The notes: a model not told the origin generated them from the sequence alone. A stretch of 64,000 nucleotides of DNA from Streptomyces sp. Ag109_O5-10 (GCF_900105755.1 NZ_FNTQ01000001.1:2046001-2110000), one strand, 5' to 3'. Positions 1 through 9,317 are shown, counted from the stretch's first letter. A program made the numbers and translations.

Positions 1-2
1 AC

Positions 3-1277
3 CTGCGCGGCGAGGCCGACGCCAAACGCGCCCAGTGGGAGGCCGAACGGCAGGCCATCCGCCGCGTGCAGGAGCTGCGCCAGGAACTGGAGCAGGTCCG
101 CCACGAGGCGGAGGAGGCAGAACGCGCCTACGACCTCAACCGCGCCGCCGAACTCCGCTACGGCCGCCTCCAGGACCTGGAGCGCCGGCTGGCGGCCGAG
201 GAGGAGCAACTGGCCGCCAAGCAGGGGCAGAACCGGCTGCTGCGCGAGGTCGTCACCGAGGAGGAGATCGCCGAGATCGTCGCCGCCTGGACCGGCATCC
301 CCGTCGCCCGTCTCCAGGAGGGCGAACGCGAGAAGCTGCTGCGACTCGACGAGATCCTGCGCGAGCGCGTCATCGGCCAGGACGAGGCCGTCAAACTCGT
401 CGCCGACGCCATCATCCGCGCCCGCTCCGGCATCCGCGACCCGCGCCGCCCCATCGGCTCGTTCATCTTCCTCGGCCCCACCGGCGTCGGGAAGACCGAG
501 CTGGCCAAGACCCTCGCGGCGGCCCTGTTCGACTCCGAGGACAACATGGTCCGCCTCGACATGAGCGAGTACCAGGAACGGCACACCGTCAGCCGGCTCA
601 TGGGCGCACCGCCCGGATACATCGGCTACGAGGAAGGCGGCCAGCTCACCGAGGCCGTACGCCGCAAGCCGTACTCGGTCGTGCTGTTCGACGAGATCGA
701 GAAGGCGCACACCGACGTCTTCAACACCCTGCTGCAGGTCCTCGACGACGGCCGCATCACCGACTCCCAGGGCCGCACCGTCGACTTCCGCAACACCGTG
801 ATCATCATGACGTCCAACATCGGCTCCGAGCACCTCCTCGACGGCGCCACCGCCGAGGGCGAGATCAAGCCGGACGCCCGCGCCCTGGTGATGGGCGAGC
901 TGCGCGGACACTTCCGCCCGGAGTTCCTCAACCGCGTCGACGACATCGTGCTGTTCAAGCCGCTGGGCGAGCGGCAGATCGAGCGGATCGTGGAGCTGCA
1001 GTTCGACGAACTGCGCCGCCGCCTCGCCGAACGCCGCATCACCGTCGAACTCACCGAAGCAGCCCGTAAGGTGATCGCGCACCAGGGCTACGACCCGGTG
1101 TACGGGGCCCGGCCGCTGCGCCGCTACATCTCCCACGAGGTCGAGACGATGGTCGGACGCGCCCTGCTGCGCGGTGACGTCCAGGACGGCGCGACGGTCC
1201 GCGTCGACGCCGAACACGGAGAGCTGGTCGTCACCTACGACCAGCCCGAGGACGTGAAGGGAGCGCGGGCGGCATGA
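3..1277 (+). CDS. clpB: ATP-dependent chaperone ClpB, C-terminal part (5' end outside window)
   Basis: Hsp100 disaggregase that pulls proteins out of aggregates with DnaK. The frame is open from the first bases of the window, so the gene starts upstream and about 424 residues remain. Visible in order: the end of the charged coiled-coil M domain (Glu/Arg-rich, first ~85 residues), then the second AAA+ module with Walker [10 protein letters not shown], Walker [12 protein letters not shown], the sensor region [11 protein letters not shown], arginine-finger region [11 protein letters not shown] and the C-terminal small domain ([10 protein letters not shown]). The full family protein is about 850-870 residues. 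The stop overlaps the thioredoxin start (ATGA), so the two are translationally coupled, which suggests a joint protein-quality and redox-stress operon. The missing first half means N-domain and NBD1 cannot be judged; ClpB rather than ClpC is inferred from M-domain length and the C-terminus. Confidence 0.93.
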   Translation: MRGEADAKRAQWEAERQAIRRVQELRQELEQVRHEAEEAERAYDLNRAAELRYGRLQDLERRLAAEEEQLAAKQGQNRLLREVVTEEEIAEIVAAWTGIPVARLQEGEREKLLRLDEILRERVIGQDEAVKLVADAIIRARSGIRDPRRPIGSFIFLGPTGVGKTELAKTLAAALFDSEDNMVRLDMSEYQERHTVSRLMGAPPGYIGYEEGGQLTEAVRRKPYSVVLFDEIEKAHTDVFNTLLQVLDDGRITDSQGRTVDFRNTVIIMTSNIGSEHLLDGATAEGEIKPDARALVMGELRGHFRPEFLNRVDDIVLFKPLGERQIERIVELQFDELRRRLAERRITVELTEAARKVIAHQGYDPVYGARPLRRYISHEVETMVGRALLRGDVQDGATVRVDAEHGELVVTYDQPEDVKGARAA

Positions 1278-1720
1278 GCACGATGCAGGCGACGACCGTC
1301 AGATGTCCGCACTGCGGGCGCACCAACCGGGTGCCCGTGGCCGCGGAGGGCCGCCCCAAGTGCGGCCACTGCAAGCAGCCCCTACCGTGGATGGTGGACG
1401 CGGGCGACGACGACTTCACCGAGGTCGCCGAGCGGGCCGACGTCCCCGTCGTGGTCGACCTGTGGGCCACCTGGTGCGGCCCCTGCCGCATGGTCAGCCC
1501 CGCGCTGGAGAAGGTCGCCACCGACCTCGCGGGCCGCATCAAACTCGTCAAGGTCGACGTCGACAAGAACCCGCGCCTGTCGCAGCGTTTCGAGGTCCAG
1601 GCCGTACCGACACTGGTGATCCTCGACAAGGGCGCGACGGTCGCCCGGCAGGCGGGGGCGGCGCCCGCCCCCGTTCTGCGCCAGTGGGTGGAACAGTCGA
1701 TCACCGCCCGGAAAGAGTGA
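1274..1720 (+). CDS. trxC: Thioredoxin with N-terminal zinc ribbon (Trx2/TrxC type)
   Basis: Small disulfide reductase of 148 residues. An N-terminal zinc ribbon has CPHC (Cys11/Cys14) and CGHC (Cys30/Cys33); the thioredoxin fold follows with the active site WCGPC (Cys68/Cys71) and the cis-proline region AVPTLVI. This is the architecture of E. coli TrxC (thioredoxin 2), which is zinc-regulated and oxidative-stress linked. The ATG overlaps the clpB stop by four bases and a zinc-finger gene follows after 5 bases, so it is the second gene of one operon. The TrxC name rests on domain layout only. Confidence 0.9.
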   Translation: MSTMQATTVRCPHCGRTNRVPVAAEGRPKCGHCKQPLPWMVDAGDDDFTEVAERADVPVVVDLWATWCGPCRMVSPALEKVATDLAGRIKLVKVDVDKNPRLSQRFEVQAVPTLVILDKGATVARQAGAAPAPVLRQWVEQSITARKE

Positions 1721-1725
1721 TCCGG

Positions 1726-1989
1726 ATGACCCTGCACGCAGATCCCCACCTCGCGCTTGTCCGGCCGGTCCAGCCGCTGACCCCCGAAGGGTGTCAGGAG
1801 TGTCTGATGCTCGGCTCCCCATGGGTCCACCTGAGGCTCTGCCTGACCTGCGGACACGTCGGCTGCTGCGACTCCTCGCCGAACAAGCACGCGCGCAAGC
1901 ACGCGGCTGTCGTCGCGCATCCGATCGTGCAGTCGTTCCAGCCCGGCGAGGACTGGCGCTGGTGCTACGTTCACGAGGCGTTCGTCTGA
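1726..1989 (+). CDS. UBP-type zinc-finger protein
   Basis: Short protein of 87 residues made of a single UBP-type zinc finger (Zf-UBP family): CQEC near residue 23, then CLTCGHVGCC, followed by HARKH and further histidines, and a Trp-rich end. In eukaryotes this fold binds the ubiquitin C-terminus; standalone bacterial copies are common in actinobacteria and have no established role. The ATG starts 5 bases after the thioredoxin stop, and the stop TGA overlaps the next ATG by one base (TGATG). The tight coupling between thioredoxin and a reductase-like protein suggests a redox or protein-quality function; this is inference. Confidence 0.82.
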   Translation: MTLHADPHLALVRPVQPLTPEGCQECLMLGSPWVHLRLCLTCGHVGCCDSSPNKHARKHAAVVAHPIVQSFQPGEDWRWCYVHEAFV

Positions 1990-3803
1990 TGTCCGGCGAC
2001 CAGGCGCTGCCGGGCGCGGAACCGGCGCCGCAGGAAACGGGCAAGGCCGCCTTCTGGGAGACCCCGGACATCTACGGCGCGTACCCGCGCCTCACGGAGG
2101 ACCAGATCGCACGTCTGGAGGAGCACGGGCAACGCCGGAGCATGGCGCCGGACGACGTGCTGATCCGGGAGGGGGAGCGCTGCGAGACGTTCTTCGTCGT
2201 CCTCAGCGGTTCCGTCGCCGTCATCGAGGACTACGGCACTCCCGAGGAGCACCTGCTGCGCGTGCACGGCCCCGGGCGCTTCATCGGCGAACTCGGCCTG
2301 CTGTACGGACAGGTGGCCTTCTACACCGCTGTCGCCAAGGAGCCCGGCGAGGTCCTCGTCGTTCCCCTGGACCAGTTGCGCCACCTGGTGTCCCAGGACT
2401 CCAGCATCGGAGACGTCGTGCTGCGCGCCTGTCTGGGCCGTCGCGCGCTCCTCGTCGGACAGGGCGCCGGCTTCCGCATCGTCGGCTCGCGCTACTCGCC
2501 CGACACCAGGCGGCTGCGCGAGTTCGCCGTCCGCAACCGGCTGCCGCACCGGTGGATCGACCTGGAGACCGACGAGGAGGCCGAGGAACTGCTGCGCCGC
2601 TTCGGCGTCGGCCCGGCGGAGACACCGCTCGTCATCTGGCGGGACACCACCCTGTTGCGCAATCCCAGCAACGCGGAACTGGCCCGGCTCATCGGCCTGC
2701 CGTCCCTGCCCGCCGGAAACCGTCACCGCGACGTCCTCATCGTAGGCTCCGGACCGGGCGGCCTCGCTGCCGCGGTGTACGCCGCCTCCGAGGGCCTGAG
2801 CACCACGGTGGTGGAGGCGATGGCCACCGGCGGCCAGGCCGGCACGTCGTCCCGCATCGAGAATCTGCTCGGCTTCCCGTCCGGCATCTCGGGCGCCGAG
2901 CTCACCGAACGCGCCGTGCTCCAGGCCGACAAGTTCGGCGCCGGGATCAGCCTTCCGCTGGAGGCGACCGGTCTCCATGCCAAGGACGACGACCACTACG
3001 TCGTGACGTTCGCCGACGGCAGCGAGATCGCCGCCCGCGCCGTCGTCCTGGCCACGGGTGCCCGCTACCGCAGGCTCCAGGTGCCCGGCATCGAACGCCT
3101 GGAGGGAACGAGCGTGCACTACTCGGCGACCGTCTACGAGGCCCAGCAGTGCCGCAGCGACCCGGTGGCCGTCGTCGGCGGAGGCAACTCGGCGGGCCAG
3201 GCGGTGCTGTTCCTCGCCGGGTACGCGCCGAAGGTGTACCTGCTGGTCCGAGGAGACAGCCTTGAGGCCAGCATGTCGCGCTACCTGATCGACCAGGTCG
3301 AGCGCCATCCGCGGGTGGAGGTCATGCTGCACACCGAGGTCACCGAGGTCATCGGCGAGGAAGAGCTGGAGGAACTCGACGTGGTCGACAACCGCACGGG
3401 TGAGCACCGCCGGCTCGCGGCACGGAGCCTGTTCGTCTTCACCGGCGCGGACCCCCACACCGAGTGGCTCGCCGGCGTCGTCGCCCTCGACTCCCGCGGC
3501 TTCGTCCTCACCGGGCCGGAGGCCCAGGAAGCCTGTGCCTCCCCCGAGGTGTGGCAGGACCGCGGACGCCCGTGCATGACCCTGGAGGCCAGCCTCCCCG
3601 GGGTCTTCGCGGTAGGGGACGTCCGCAGCGGTTCGGTGAAGCGAGTGGCCTCCGCGGCCGGTGAGGGCGCGATGGCCATCCACTTCGTGCACCGGCACCT
3701 GGGACACTCGGCCGCACCCGGCACCACGGGCACGCCGGCTGTCGCGGGCCACTCGGACGTCTCCCCACGCATACGTCACAAGGAGTCCGCGTGGCTCGCA
3801 TGA
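1989..3803 (+). CDS. cNMP-binding / thioredoxin-like / thioredoxin-reductase-like fusion flavoprotein
   Basis: Fusion of 604 residues. Residues ~30-155 form a cyclic-nucleotide-binding (CRP-like) beta-barrel (LIREGERCETFFVVLSGSV, FIGELGLLYG). Residues ~160-245 look like a thioredoxin-fold insert without a CxxC. The rest is a pyridine-nucleotide disulfide oxidoreductase: FAD site GSGPGGLAAAVYAASEG, NAD(P)H site VVGGGNSAGQA and a second FAD motif FAVGDVR. The classical thioredoxin-reductase CxxC, expected just before the NAD(P)H motif, is absent: the equivalent stretch reads HYSATVYEAQQC. It therefore probably does not reduce thioredoxin by the usual mechanism. The start overlaps the preceding stop, so it ends the clpB operon. 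The nucleotide ligand and true substrate are unknown. Confidence 0.85.
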   Translation: MSGDQALPGAEPAPQETGKAAFWETPDIYGAYPRLTEDQIARLEEHGQRRSMAPDDVLIREGERCETFFVVLSGSVAVIEDYGTPEEHLLRVHGPGRFIGELGLLYGQVAFYTAVAKEPGEVLVVPLDQLRHLVSQDSSIGDVVLRACLGRRALLVGQGAGFRIVGSRYSPDTRRLREFAVRNRLPHRWIDLETDEEAEELLRRFGVGPAETPLVIWRDTTLLRNPSNAELARLIGLPSLPAGNRHRDVLIVGSGPGGLAAAVYAASEGLSTTVVEAMATGGQAGTSSRIENLLGFPSGISGAELTERAVLQADKFGAGISLPLEATGLHAKDDDHYVVTFADGSEIAARAVVLATGARYRRLQVPGIERLEGTSVHYSATVYEAQQCRSDPVAVVGGGNSAGQAVLFLAGYAPKVYLLVRGDSLEASMSRYLIDQVERHPRVEVMLHTEVTEVIGEEELEELDVVDNRTGEHRRLAARSLFVFTGADPHTEWLAGVVALDSRGFVLTGPEAQEACASPEVWQDRGRPCMTLEASLPGVFAVGDVRSGSVKRVASAAGEGAMAIHFVHRHLGHSAAPGTTGTPAVAGHSDVSPRIRHKESAWLA

Positions 3804-3872
3804 CGCATGGCGCCCCTGTCCGGCGCCACCCGGTGGGGGCGGCCGGCGTCGTTCTCCGCGGCTGACGCGCCC

Positions 3873-5636
3873 TCAGCTTCCGGCGGGAATGCGGGCGGAA
3901 GTGATCGTCATCGGGGTGCCGGTGACGGCGATGAGGGAGCTGCCCGGCCCGTGGCCGCGGGGCATCTCGCCGAAGCCGCCCTCGGGTTCCACCCGGTAGT
4001 CGGCGGAGGCGTGCGGGCCCAGTACGGCCGGTCCCGAGACGATCGTCCACCAGTCGGAGGCGCCCTGGCCGGTGCGGCTCGCGAAGTGCGGCTGAAGTGA
4101 CGTACCGGTGGTGTTGACGGCCCGGACGTCGATGGCGGTGACCTCGACGTGTGCGCCACGTTCCGCGAAGTGCGGCGCGAGGCTCATGCGCAGCGGCGGC
4201 GGGCTCGCGGCGGCGATCGCGACGCACGCGAGGGCGGGGGCGAGCAGGCCGGCCGCGACGACGGCCTTGGCGCGGCGGCGGATGAGGCGGGGCAGGCGTG
4301 GCTGCCAGGCGGTGGCGAACGCGGCGGCCGGGACGGTGGCGGCGGCCGCCAGCCACAGCGGGGTCATCATCAGGAAGTAGCCGTCCTGGGAGCGGGTGGC
4401 GAGGTAGAACGCGAGCCACGGCAGGACGGTGAGGGCCGGGCCCAGCCGGCGGACGAACAGGAGGGTGGCCGCGAGGAGGCCGAGCAGGAGCAGTTGGCTG
4501 CCGTAGGAGTAGTAGTCGAGGCGGCTGCTGCCGTCGGTGAAGTAGTAGGAGATGCCCATCACGCCCTGGCCGTGCAGGATCGCCTTCTGCTCCAGTGGCA
4601 GCAGGATTCCGTTCAGCCAGGCCGGAAAGTCCTGGACGGCGAAGTACGCGTTGGCCGCGGACCAGGCGAGGGCGGCGGTGGCCGTGTAGCGGGCGGTGAC
4701 GACGAGGGCGCGCCGGGGGCCGAGTTCACCGCGCCGGACGGCGTAGAGGCCGATCAGGAGGAACGGGGCGAGGAACCAGGCGAGTTGCTGGGCGGCGCAG
4801 GCGGCCCCCAGGCAGGCGGCGCGCAGGACGCCCCCTGGTCCGAGGAGGCCGCGCTCGCCCGTGCGGGGCCAGCGGACCACGACGGGGACGAGCAGGGCGA
4901 GGGCCGTGACGGCCGGGTAGCCGGCGTAGGCGTAGTGGGGCAGGAGGCCGAAGCCGAGGCAGACGGCCGTGCCGGCGGAGCGCCAGGGCGCCGGCAGCAG
5001 GAACCACAGCAGGACCGAGGAGGCCAGCAGCGCGGCGGTGGGGACCACGGTCGCGGCTGCCGTCGAGTGGAGGACGGCGTACACCGGTGCGGCCAGCAGG
5101 GCGGTCAGCGGAGGGTAGCCGTACGTGTAGTCGGCGCCGCCGGACATGGTCTTGGTGATCCCGACCCCGTGTGTGCCGAACAACCAGGGCCACGATCGGC
5201 CGTAGACCGGACGGCCGTGCAGGATCTGGTCCGCGGCCTGGGAGGTCAGCGCGGCTTCGTCCGCGCCCGCGTGGTCGAGCAGGTAGCCGCAGATCACCAG
5301 TGCGACGGCGGTGACCAGTACCGCCGCGTCGACCCTGATCAGGCCCCGTCGGCTCGGTACGAGGAGGGCGAGGACGGCACAGACGAGGATCGAGGCGTAG
5401 CAGACGGAGATGACGGCGGCCACCGGTGGACGCGAGGCCATCGCGGTCGTCCAGGCGGCGCGTGTGCCGATGAACAGGCTGATCGCGGCCAGCAGGGTCA
5501 TGCCCCGGTGCCACTGCTGGGGTGCGGCGTCCGGGAGGCCGAGGGCCGGGGCCCGGGCAGCGGGCGGTGCCGCCAGGTGCGCCGCGGTACGAGGACGGAT
5601 CTCGACGCCCGTTCCGCCCCTATGGGTGTCCGTCAA
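3873..5636 (-). CDS. Polytopic membrane protein, GT-C glycosyltransferase-like
   Basis: Protein of 587 residues with about 10-12 hydrophobic segments and a C-terminal extracellular domain of ~120 residues (from about residue 465). Features such as the loop with GADEAALTSQAAD after the first helices, and the GYPP segment, resemble polyprenyl-phosphate-sugar-dependent (GT-C) transferases, but no family is certain. The start is TTG at 5636: it has a strong ribosome site (GAGGAG, 7 bases upstream), while the first ATG lies 45 codons inside at 5501. The gene converges on the clpB operon. Two more membrane proteins on the same strand follow upstream, so a polysaccharide or lipid-sugar locus is plausible. 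Confidence 0.6.
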   Translation of the reverse strand: MTDTHRGGTGVEIRPRTAAHLAAPPAARAPALGLPDAAPQQWHRGMTLLAAISLFIGTRAAWTTAMASRPPVAAVISVCYASILVCAVLALLVPSRRGLIRVDAAVLVTAVALVICGYLLDHAGADEAALTSQAADQILHGRPVYGRSWPWLFGTHGVGITKTMSGGADYTYGYPPLTALLAAPVYAVLHSTAAATVVPTAALLASSVLLWFLLPAPWRSAGTAVCLGFGLLPHYAYAGYPAVTALALLVPVVVRWPRTGERGLLGPGGVLRAACLGAACAAQQLAWFLAPFLLIGLYAVRRGELGPRRALVVTARYTATAALAWSAANAYFAVQDFPAWLNGILLPLEQKAILHGQGVMGISYYFTDGSSRLDYYSYGSQLLLLGLLAATLLFVRRLGPALTVLPWLAFYLATRSQDGYFLMMTPLWLAAAATVPAAAFATAWQPRLPRLIRRRAKAVVAAGLLAPALACVAIAAASPPPLRMSLAPHFAERGAHVEVTAIDVRAVNTTGTSLQPHFASRTGQGASDWWTIVSGPAVLGPHASADYRVEPEGGFGEMPRGHGPGSSLIAVTGTPMTITSARIPAGS

Positions 5637-6068
5637 GATCTGTCTCCTCTGCCTCGTCCCCGCCGGGCGGCGACCGCAGGGGTTGGGCCGGCCGGTTCCG
5701 CCGGGCCGGAGGCTCGTCCGACCGCCCCGGCACGGAGGTCACGCTCCCGTCGTTCAGGGCAGGGACGCAGGGGCGCCCCGTCTCGATCATCTCCAGTTCA
5801 CCTGGCGTCTACAAGGACGTAGTCGGTAAGCGGTTCGCGTGAAACCACCCACCGGTAAGACACCCGTCTCTTACCGCCGCCGGGCGGACAGCAGGGTCAG
5901 CCGTGCAGCCCCGGGAGCCGGTGCGGACGGGCGATCCGGCCGTCGGCGCGACGGCCCGGCGCTGCGCCCCGCCCGGTTCCGAAGTCCCTCTGCGGGCCGA
6001 GGAGTTCGACCGATTCGGGGCCAGGCGGAGTACGCGGAGTACCCGGGTACGACGACCACCTCGCCGGC
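5637..6068. other. Intergenic region with promoter candidates
   Basis: 432 bases between the TTG-started membrane gene and the 3' end of the flippase-like gene. No ORF here has a family signature. It holds one perfect hairpin (listed separately), a third GGTAAG at 5825-5830 and a loose CTACA-N4-CGTAG inverted repeat at 5809-5822 that resembles the BlaI-like sites further downstream but with a longer spacer. Confidence 0.5.
5853..5876. repeat. Perfect inverted repeat CGGTAAGA-N8-TCTTACCG
   Basis: Eight-base arms match perfectly around an eight-base spacer. The position, 217 bases upstream of the TTG start at 5636, and the low GC of the arms compared with the surroundings suggest an operator, perhaps for a TetR-type repressor. 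No repressor gene lies beside it. Confidence 0.45.
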
Positions 6069-7010
6069 TCACAGGGCCGAGCGGCGGGCCAGCAGCGCAA
6101 GGACCAGGAGTCCGGGGGCCAATGGCAGCCACCCGGTCAGCAGGCGGTAGCCGAGGACCGCCGTCACCGCCGCCGCGCCCGGCGCGCCCGCCGCCGTGAG
6201 CGTGAGGGCGAGCGCGGCGTCCAGAGACCCCAGCCCGCCCGGCGTCGGCAGCAGCGCTGCCGCACCACTGGCGACCAGGTAGGCCATGACCACGCGGTTT
6301 GCGGGGAGACCGAGGCCGATCGCGTGGGTCACGGCGAGGACCACAGCGGCATGCAGCAGAGCGAACGCGACCGACCCGCCCCACAGCGCACAGGCCCGCG
6401 CTCGGCACCGGTGCACGTCCCGCACGTCGGCGAAGGACCGGGCCACCAGTCGTCTGAGGCGGCCGCTGACCGCAACCGCCAGGACGACGGCCGCGGCCGC
6501 CACCGGGAGCAGGACCAGGAGATGTGGGACCCCCCGCGCGGAGCCAGGGACCGTGCCGGGCGAGGCGACCAGCAGGGCCACCCCCAGCACACACCGCACC
6601 GATCCGCCGACGGCCGCCTTCACCGCCAGCGCGGTCGCCGAGCGCCGGGTGGACAGCCCGCACCGCCTCAGGAACCGCAGGTTGACCACCGTCGCTCCGG
6701 CCCCCGCCGGAAGCAGGTGGTTGGCGGCGCCGGCCGCGAACTGCGCCGCCACCAGCCGCCCCCTGGGCAGCCGTTCGAGCACCGCCCCCTGCTGTGCGAC
6801 GGCTGCGCACACCCAGGTGCCCATCGCGGCGAGGCAGGCGAGCACCAGCCACTCCCGGTCGGCGGCGGCCAGCCGGTCGGTGCCGCTGTCCAGCGCGGCC
6901 CGGTGCGCGGCGAGCACCCAGCCGGCGGCGGCGAGCGCGAGCAGGGTGATGCCCAGCTGGACGTACGGGCGCCTGCCCACAGTGATCGGCAGGCTCTCGG
7001 CAGCGGTCAC
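6069..7010 (-). CDS. Lysylphosphatidylglycerol synthase-type flippase domain membrane protein
   Basis: Integral membrane protein of 313 residues. It has ~8 hydrophobic segments with the pattern of the UPF0104 / LPG_synthase_TM family (conserved NHLLPAGAG... and PTPGGLGSLDAAL near the C-terminus). Family members transport or modify lipids in the membrane; several sit beside glycosyltransferases. The start is GTG at 7010, overlapping the upstream gene's stop (GTGA), so it is translated as a pair with the 7007-8503 gene. No catalytic synthase domain is attached, so lipid flipping is more likely than aminoacyl transfer. Confidence 0.7.
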   Translation of the reverse strand: MTAAESLPITVGRRPYVQLGITLLALAAAGWVLAAHRAALDSGTDRLAAADREWLVLACLAAMGTWVCAAVAQQGAVLERLPRGRLVAAQFAAGAANHLLPAGAGATVVNLRFLRRCGLSTRRSATALAVKAAVGGSVRCVLGVALLVASPGTVPGSARGVPHLLVLLPVAAAAVVLAVAVSGRLRRLVARSFADVRDVHRCRARACALWGGSVAFALLHAAVVLAVTHAIGLGLPANRVVMAYLVASGAAALLPTPGGLGSLDAALALTLTAAGAPGAAAVTAVLGYRLLTGWLPLAPGLLVLALLARRSAL

Positions 7011-8503
7011 CTCGGTCCCCCTGCCTGCCGTGCACCGGGCGCCACGTACGCCCGAAGACCGCCGGCCTGTTCCGCGGGCCAGGTGCGCGCGTAGGCGGGC
7101 GGGCGGCCCTCCGGTGGAGCGAGGACGGCGAAGGACGTGCGGTGAGCGGCGCGGCCCAGTTCGGCCACGGTGGTGCTGGCGTCGTGTCCCGCCGTCTGGG
7201 CGGAGCCGCAGCCGGAGTAGAACGCGATCGGCACGGCGTCGTACCCGCTGAGCAGGCAGGGCTGCCGTACACCGAGCGTGCGGAGGGCGGCGGCGGTGCG
7301 GGACCACTCGGCGCGGGAGGCCGCGGAGCTGTCGACCGTGTGCTCCAGGACGACGTACTGCACGGCCAGGTGACCGGCCACACCGATCGCCACCAGTCCG
7401 ACGGCGACGGTGCGAGCCGTCCGGCCGGCCGGGGCGGTGACCAGGTGGGCGAGGCCGTGGGCGACGGGCAGGGCGAGCAGGGCGTAGGCGGGCAGCAGGA
7501 AGCGGGGGGCCGCGTAGCCGATGAGGAACAGGTAGGGGACGGCAGCCGTGACCGCGCACGCCAGTGGCAGCAGCACGGGCAGCGCGCGCCGGGCGCGCAC
7601 GGCGGCCACCGCTCCCAGCACGGCGAGGAGCGGCAGCACGAACCACCACAACGTCACCACGGGGCCGGGGGCCGCTCCGGTGCAGGGCCGGCACAGCGTA
7701 CGTCCGCCGAGACTGCGCAGTTGGTCGGCCACCGCGAGGTGCCAGCCGAGTCCGCCCTGGATGGCGGAGGCGGCGGACAGGCGCTGGGCGAGGCCGCCGT
7801 AGCTCGTGTACGCCTCGATCACCCACTCGCCTGCACCGGCCGCCAGGCCCATGCCGAGCACGACGAGCAGCCGCGGCCGACGCACGGAGAGCACGAGCAG
7901 GGGCAGTACGACGTAGACCGCGTCCATCGGGCGCATCCACGCCATCAGTGCCGCGCCCGCGAACACCCCCCACCAGGCCGCCCGGTCGCGGGCGTTCGCG
8001 CGGGCCCGCAGGAAGCAGCCGACGCAGGCCAGGGCGCCGATGGCGACCCAGTAGTTGGGCATGGCCTCGGAACCGTAGAACAGCGTCACCCACAGCGAGG
8101 CGAACAGGGCGCCGGCCAGGGCCAGGACGCCGGGCCCGAGGTGGCCTCGCCAGACGCGCAGGGCGAGGTAGAGGACGAGGCCGGACAGGACGGCCAGGTA
8201 GATCCGGAGCAGGACGGTGGAGTCGGACCACGACGCGACCGGCGCGACGAGGAGTGAGATGCCGCGGGAGCGGGGCGCGCTGAAGTAGGCGGCGGGAACG
8301 TGACCGCTGACCTGGCTGACGTAGACGGTCTCGTCCCAGCCGAGACCGAAGTCCGGCCGTACGAGGACGATCTGGGCGAGCGTGAAGGCGGCAGCCACGG
8401 CCCCGAGCCGGGGCTCGCCCCGGGGGCGGCGGGTCCGGACGCCCCGCGCGGGGAGGCCGAGGCGGGGGACGCCGCTCGTCGTGGCGTTCGGGCCCTCGGT
8501 CAT
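7007..8503 (-). CDS. Membrane glycosyltransferase-like protein (GT-C / dolichyl-phosphate-mannose type)
   Basis: Protein of 498 residues. The first extracytoplasmic loop carries GLGWDETVYVSQV, which fits the acidic catalytic loop of GT-C enzymes (GT39/PMT-like), and at least nine further hydrophobic segments follow. The ATG at about 8503 is chosen because GAGAGG lies at the right distance; a longer GTG-started version from 8659 would overlap the convergent-side regulator region and has no such site. It is coupled to the downstream flippase-like gene by a four-base overlap. Sugar donor and acceptor are unknown. Confidence 0.65.
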   Translation of the reverse strand: MTEGPNATTSGVPRLGLPARGVRTRRPRGEPRLGAVAAAFTLAQIVLVRPDFGLGWDETVYVSQVSGHVPAAYFSAPRSRGISLLVAPVASWSDSTVLLRIYLAVLSGLVLYLALRVWRGHLGPGVLALAGALFASLWVTLFYGSEAMPNYWVAIGALACVGCFLRARANARDRAAWWGVFAGAALMAWMRPMDAVYVVLPLLVLSVRRPRLLVVLGMGLAAGAGEWVIEAYTSYGGLAQRLSAASAIQGGLGWHLAVADQLRSLGGRTLCRPCTGAAPGPVVTLWWFVLPLLAVLGAVAAVRARRALPVLLPLACAVTAAVPYLFLIGYAAPRFLLPAYALLALPVAHGLAHLVTAPAGRTARTVAVGLVAIGVAGHLAVQYVVLEHTVDSSAASRAEWSRTAAALRTLGVRQPCLLSGYDAVPIAFYSGCGSAQTAGHDASTTVAELGRAAHRTSFAVLAPPEGRPPAYARTWPAEQAGGLRAYVAPGARQAGGPR

Positions 8504-8648
8504 CGTGTGCCTCTCGTCGTCGCACTCCGTCGAACCGGCCGCGGGGCCGGCTCCTCCTCCAACGCGCGGGAGGGCATCCCACCCTACGGTCTGTAGGGTG
8601 AGAGGGAGGTGAGAAGACGGCCGTTCCGCTCGGCCCGCCCCGTTCCCG

Positions 8649-9317
8649 TCAGCCGGCACCGGGGCGGGCGATTCCCTGGTCGTAGGCGAAGATCACGGCC
8701 TGGACGCGGTCGCGGGCGCCGATCTTGGCCAGGACCCGGCCCACGTGCGTCTTCACCGTGGACTCGGCCACGACGAAGCGAGCGGCGATCTCACCGTTGG
8801 TCCAGCCCTTGCCGATGGCGACGAGGATCTCACGCTCGCGTTCGGTGAGGGAGGCCAGGCGCGGGTCCTCGCCCGCGTCGCCCCTGTCGGCCGGCACGTG
8901 CCGGGCGTACTCGTCCAGGATGCGGCGGGTGAGCGCCGGCGCGATCACCGCGTCACCTCCGGCGACCGCTCGGATCCCGGCGAGGAGCTCGTCGGGGCGT
9001 GCGTCCTTGAGGAGGAAACCGCTGGCGCCGGCCCGCAGGGCGGCATGCACGTACTCGTCGATGTCGAAGGTGGTCAGCACCAGGACCCGGGACCGCCCCC
9101 CGGCCCCGGCGATCCGGCGGGTCGCCTCGATGCCGTCCATGCCGGGCATCCGTACGTCCATCAGCACGACGTCGGGACGGAGTTCGGCGGTCCTGCGGAC
9201 GGCCTCGGCGCCGTTCGCGGCCTCGCCGACCACCTCCGTCTCGGGCATGGAGTCGAGCAGCACCCGAAAGCCGTAGCGCTGCAGCTGCTGGTCGTCGACG
9301 ACGAGCACCGTGGTCAC
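8649..9317 (-). CDS. LuxR/NarL-family response regulator
   Basis: 222 residues. Receiver domain with DVVLMDVRMPGMDG (phospho-acceptor Asp), TFDIDEYV and FLLKDARPDELL; C-terminal LuxR helix-turn-helix with LTEREREILVAIGKGWTNGEIA and VVAESTVKTHVGRVL. GTG start overlapping the histidine kinase stop (GTGA). It is the last gene of a four-gene operon ABC ATPase, permease, kinase, regulator. This arrangement is typical of actinobacterial transporters that are switched on by their own DesK/DesR-like system. Its likely targets are the GTACCGCGG repeats before the ATPase gene (inference). Confidence 0.93.
   Translation of the reverse strand: MTTVLVVDDQQLQRYGFRVLLDSMPETEVVGEAANGAEAVRRTAELRPDVVLMDVRMPGMDGIEATRRIAGAGGRSRVLVLTTFDIDEYVHAALRAGASGFLLKDARPDELLAGIRAVAGGDAVIAPALTRRILDEYARHVPADRGDAGEDPRLASLTEREREILVAIGKGWTNGEIAARFVVAESTVKTHVGRVLAKIGARDRVQAVIFAYDQGIARPGAG

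Noticed and set aside
4149..5822. Long plus-strand frame (557 codons) opposite the membrane gene
   Set aside because: Gly/Glu/Gln/Arg-rich low-complexity translation, typical antisense shadow of a GC-rich membrane protein gene; no domain.
5809..5822. Fifth BlaI-like site CTACA-N4-CGTAG
   Set aside because: Spacer length and arm differ from the four consistent sites and it is 13 kb from blaI.
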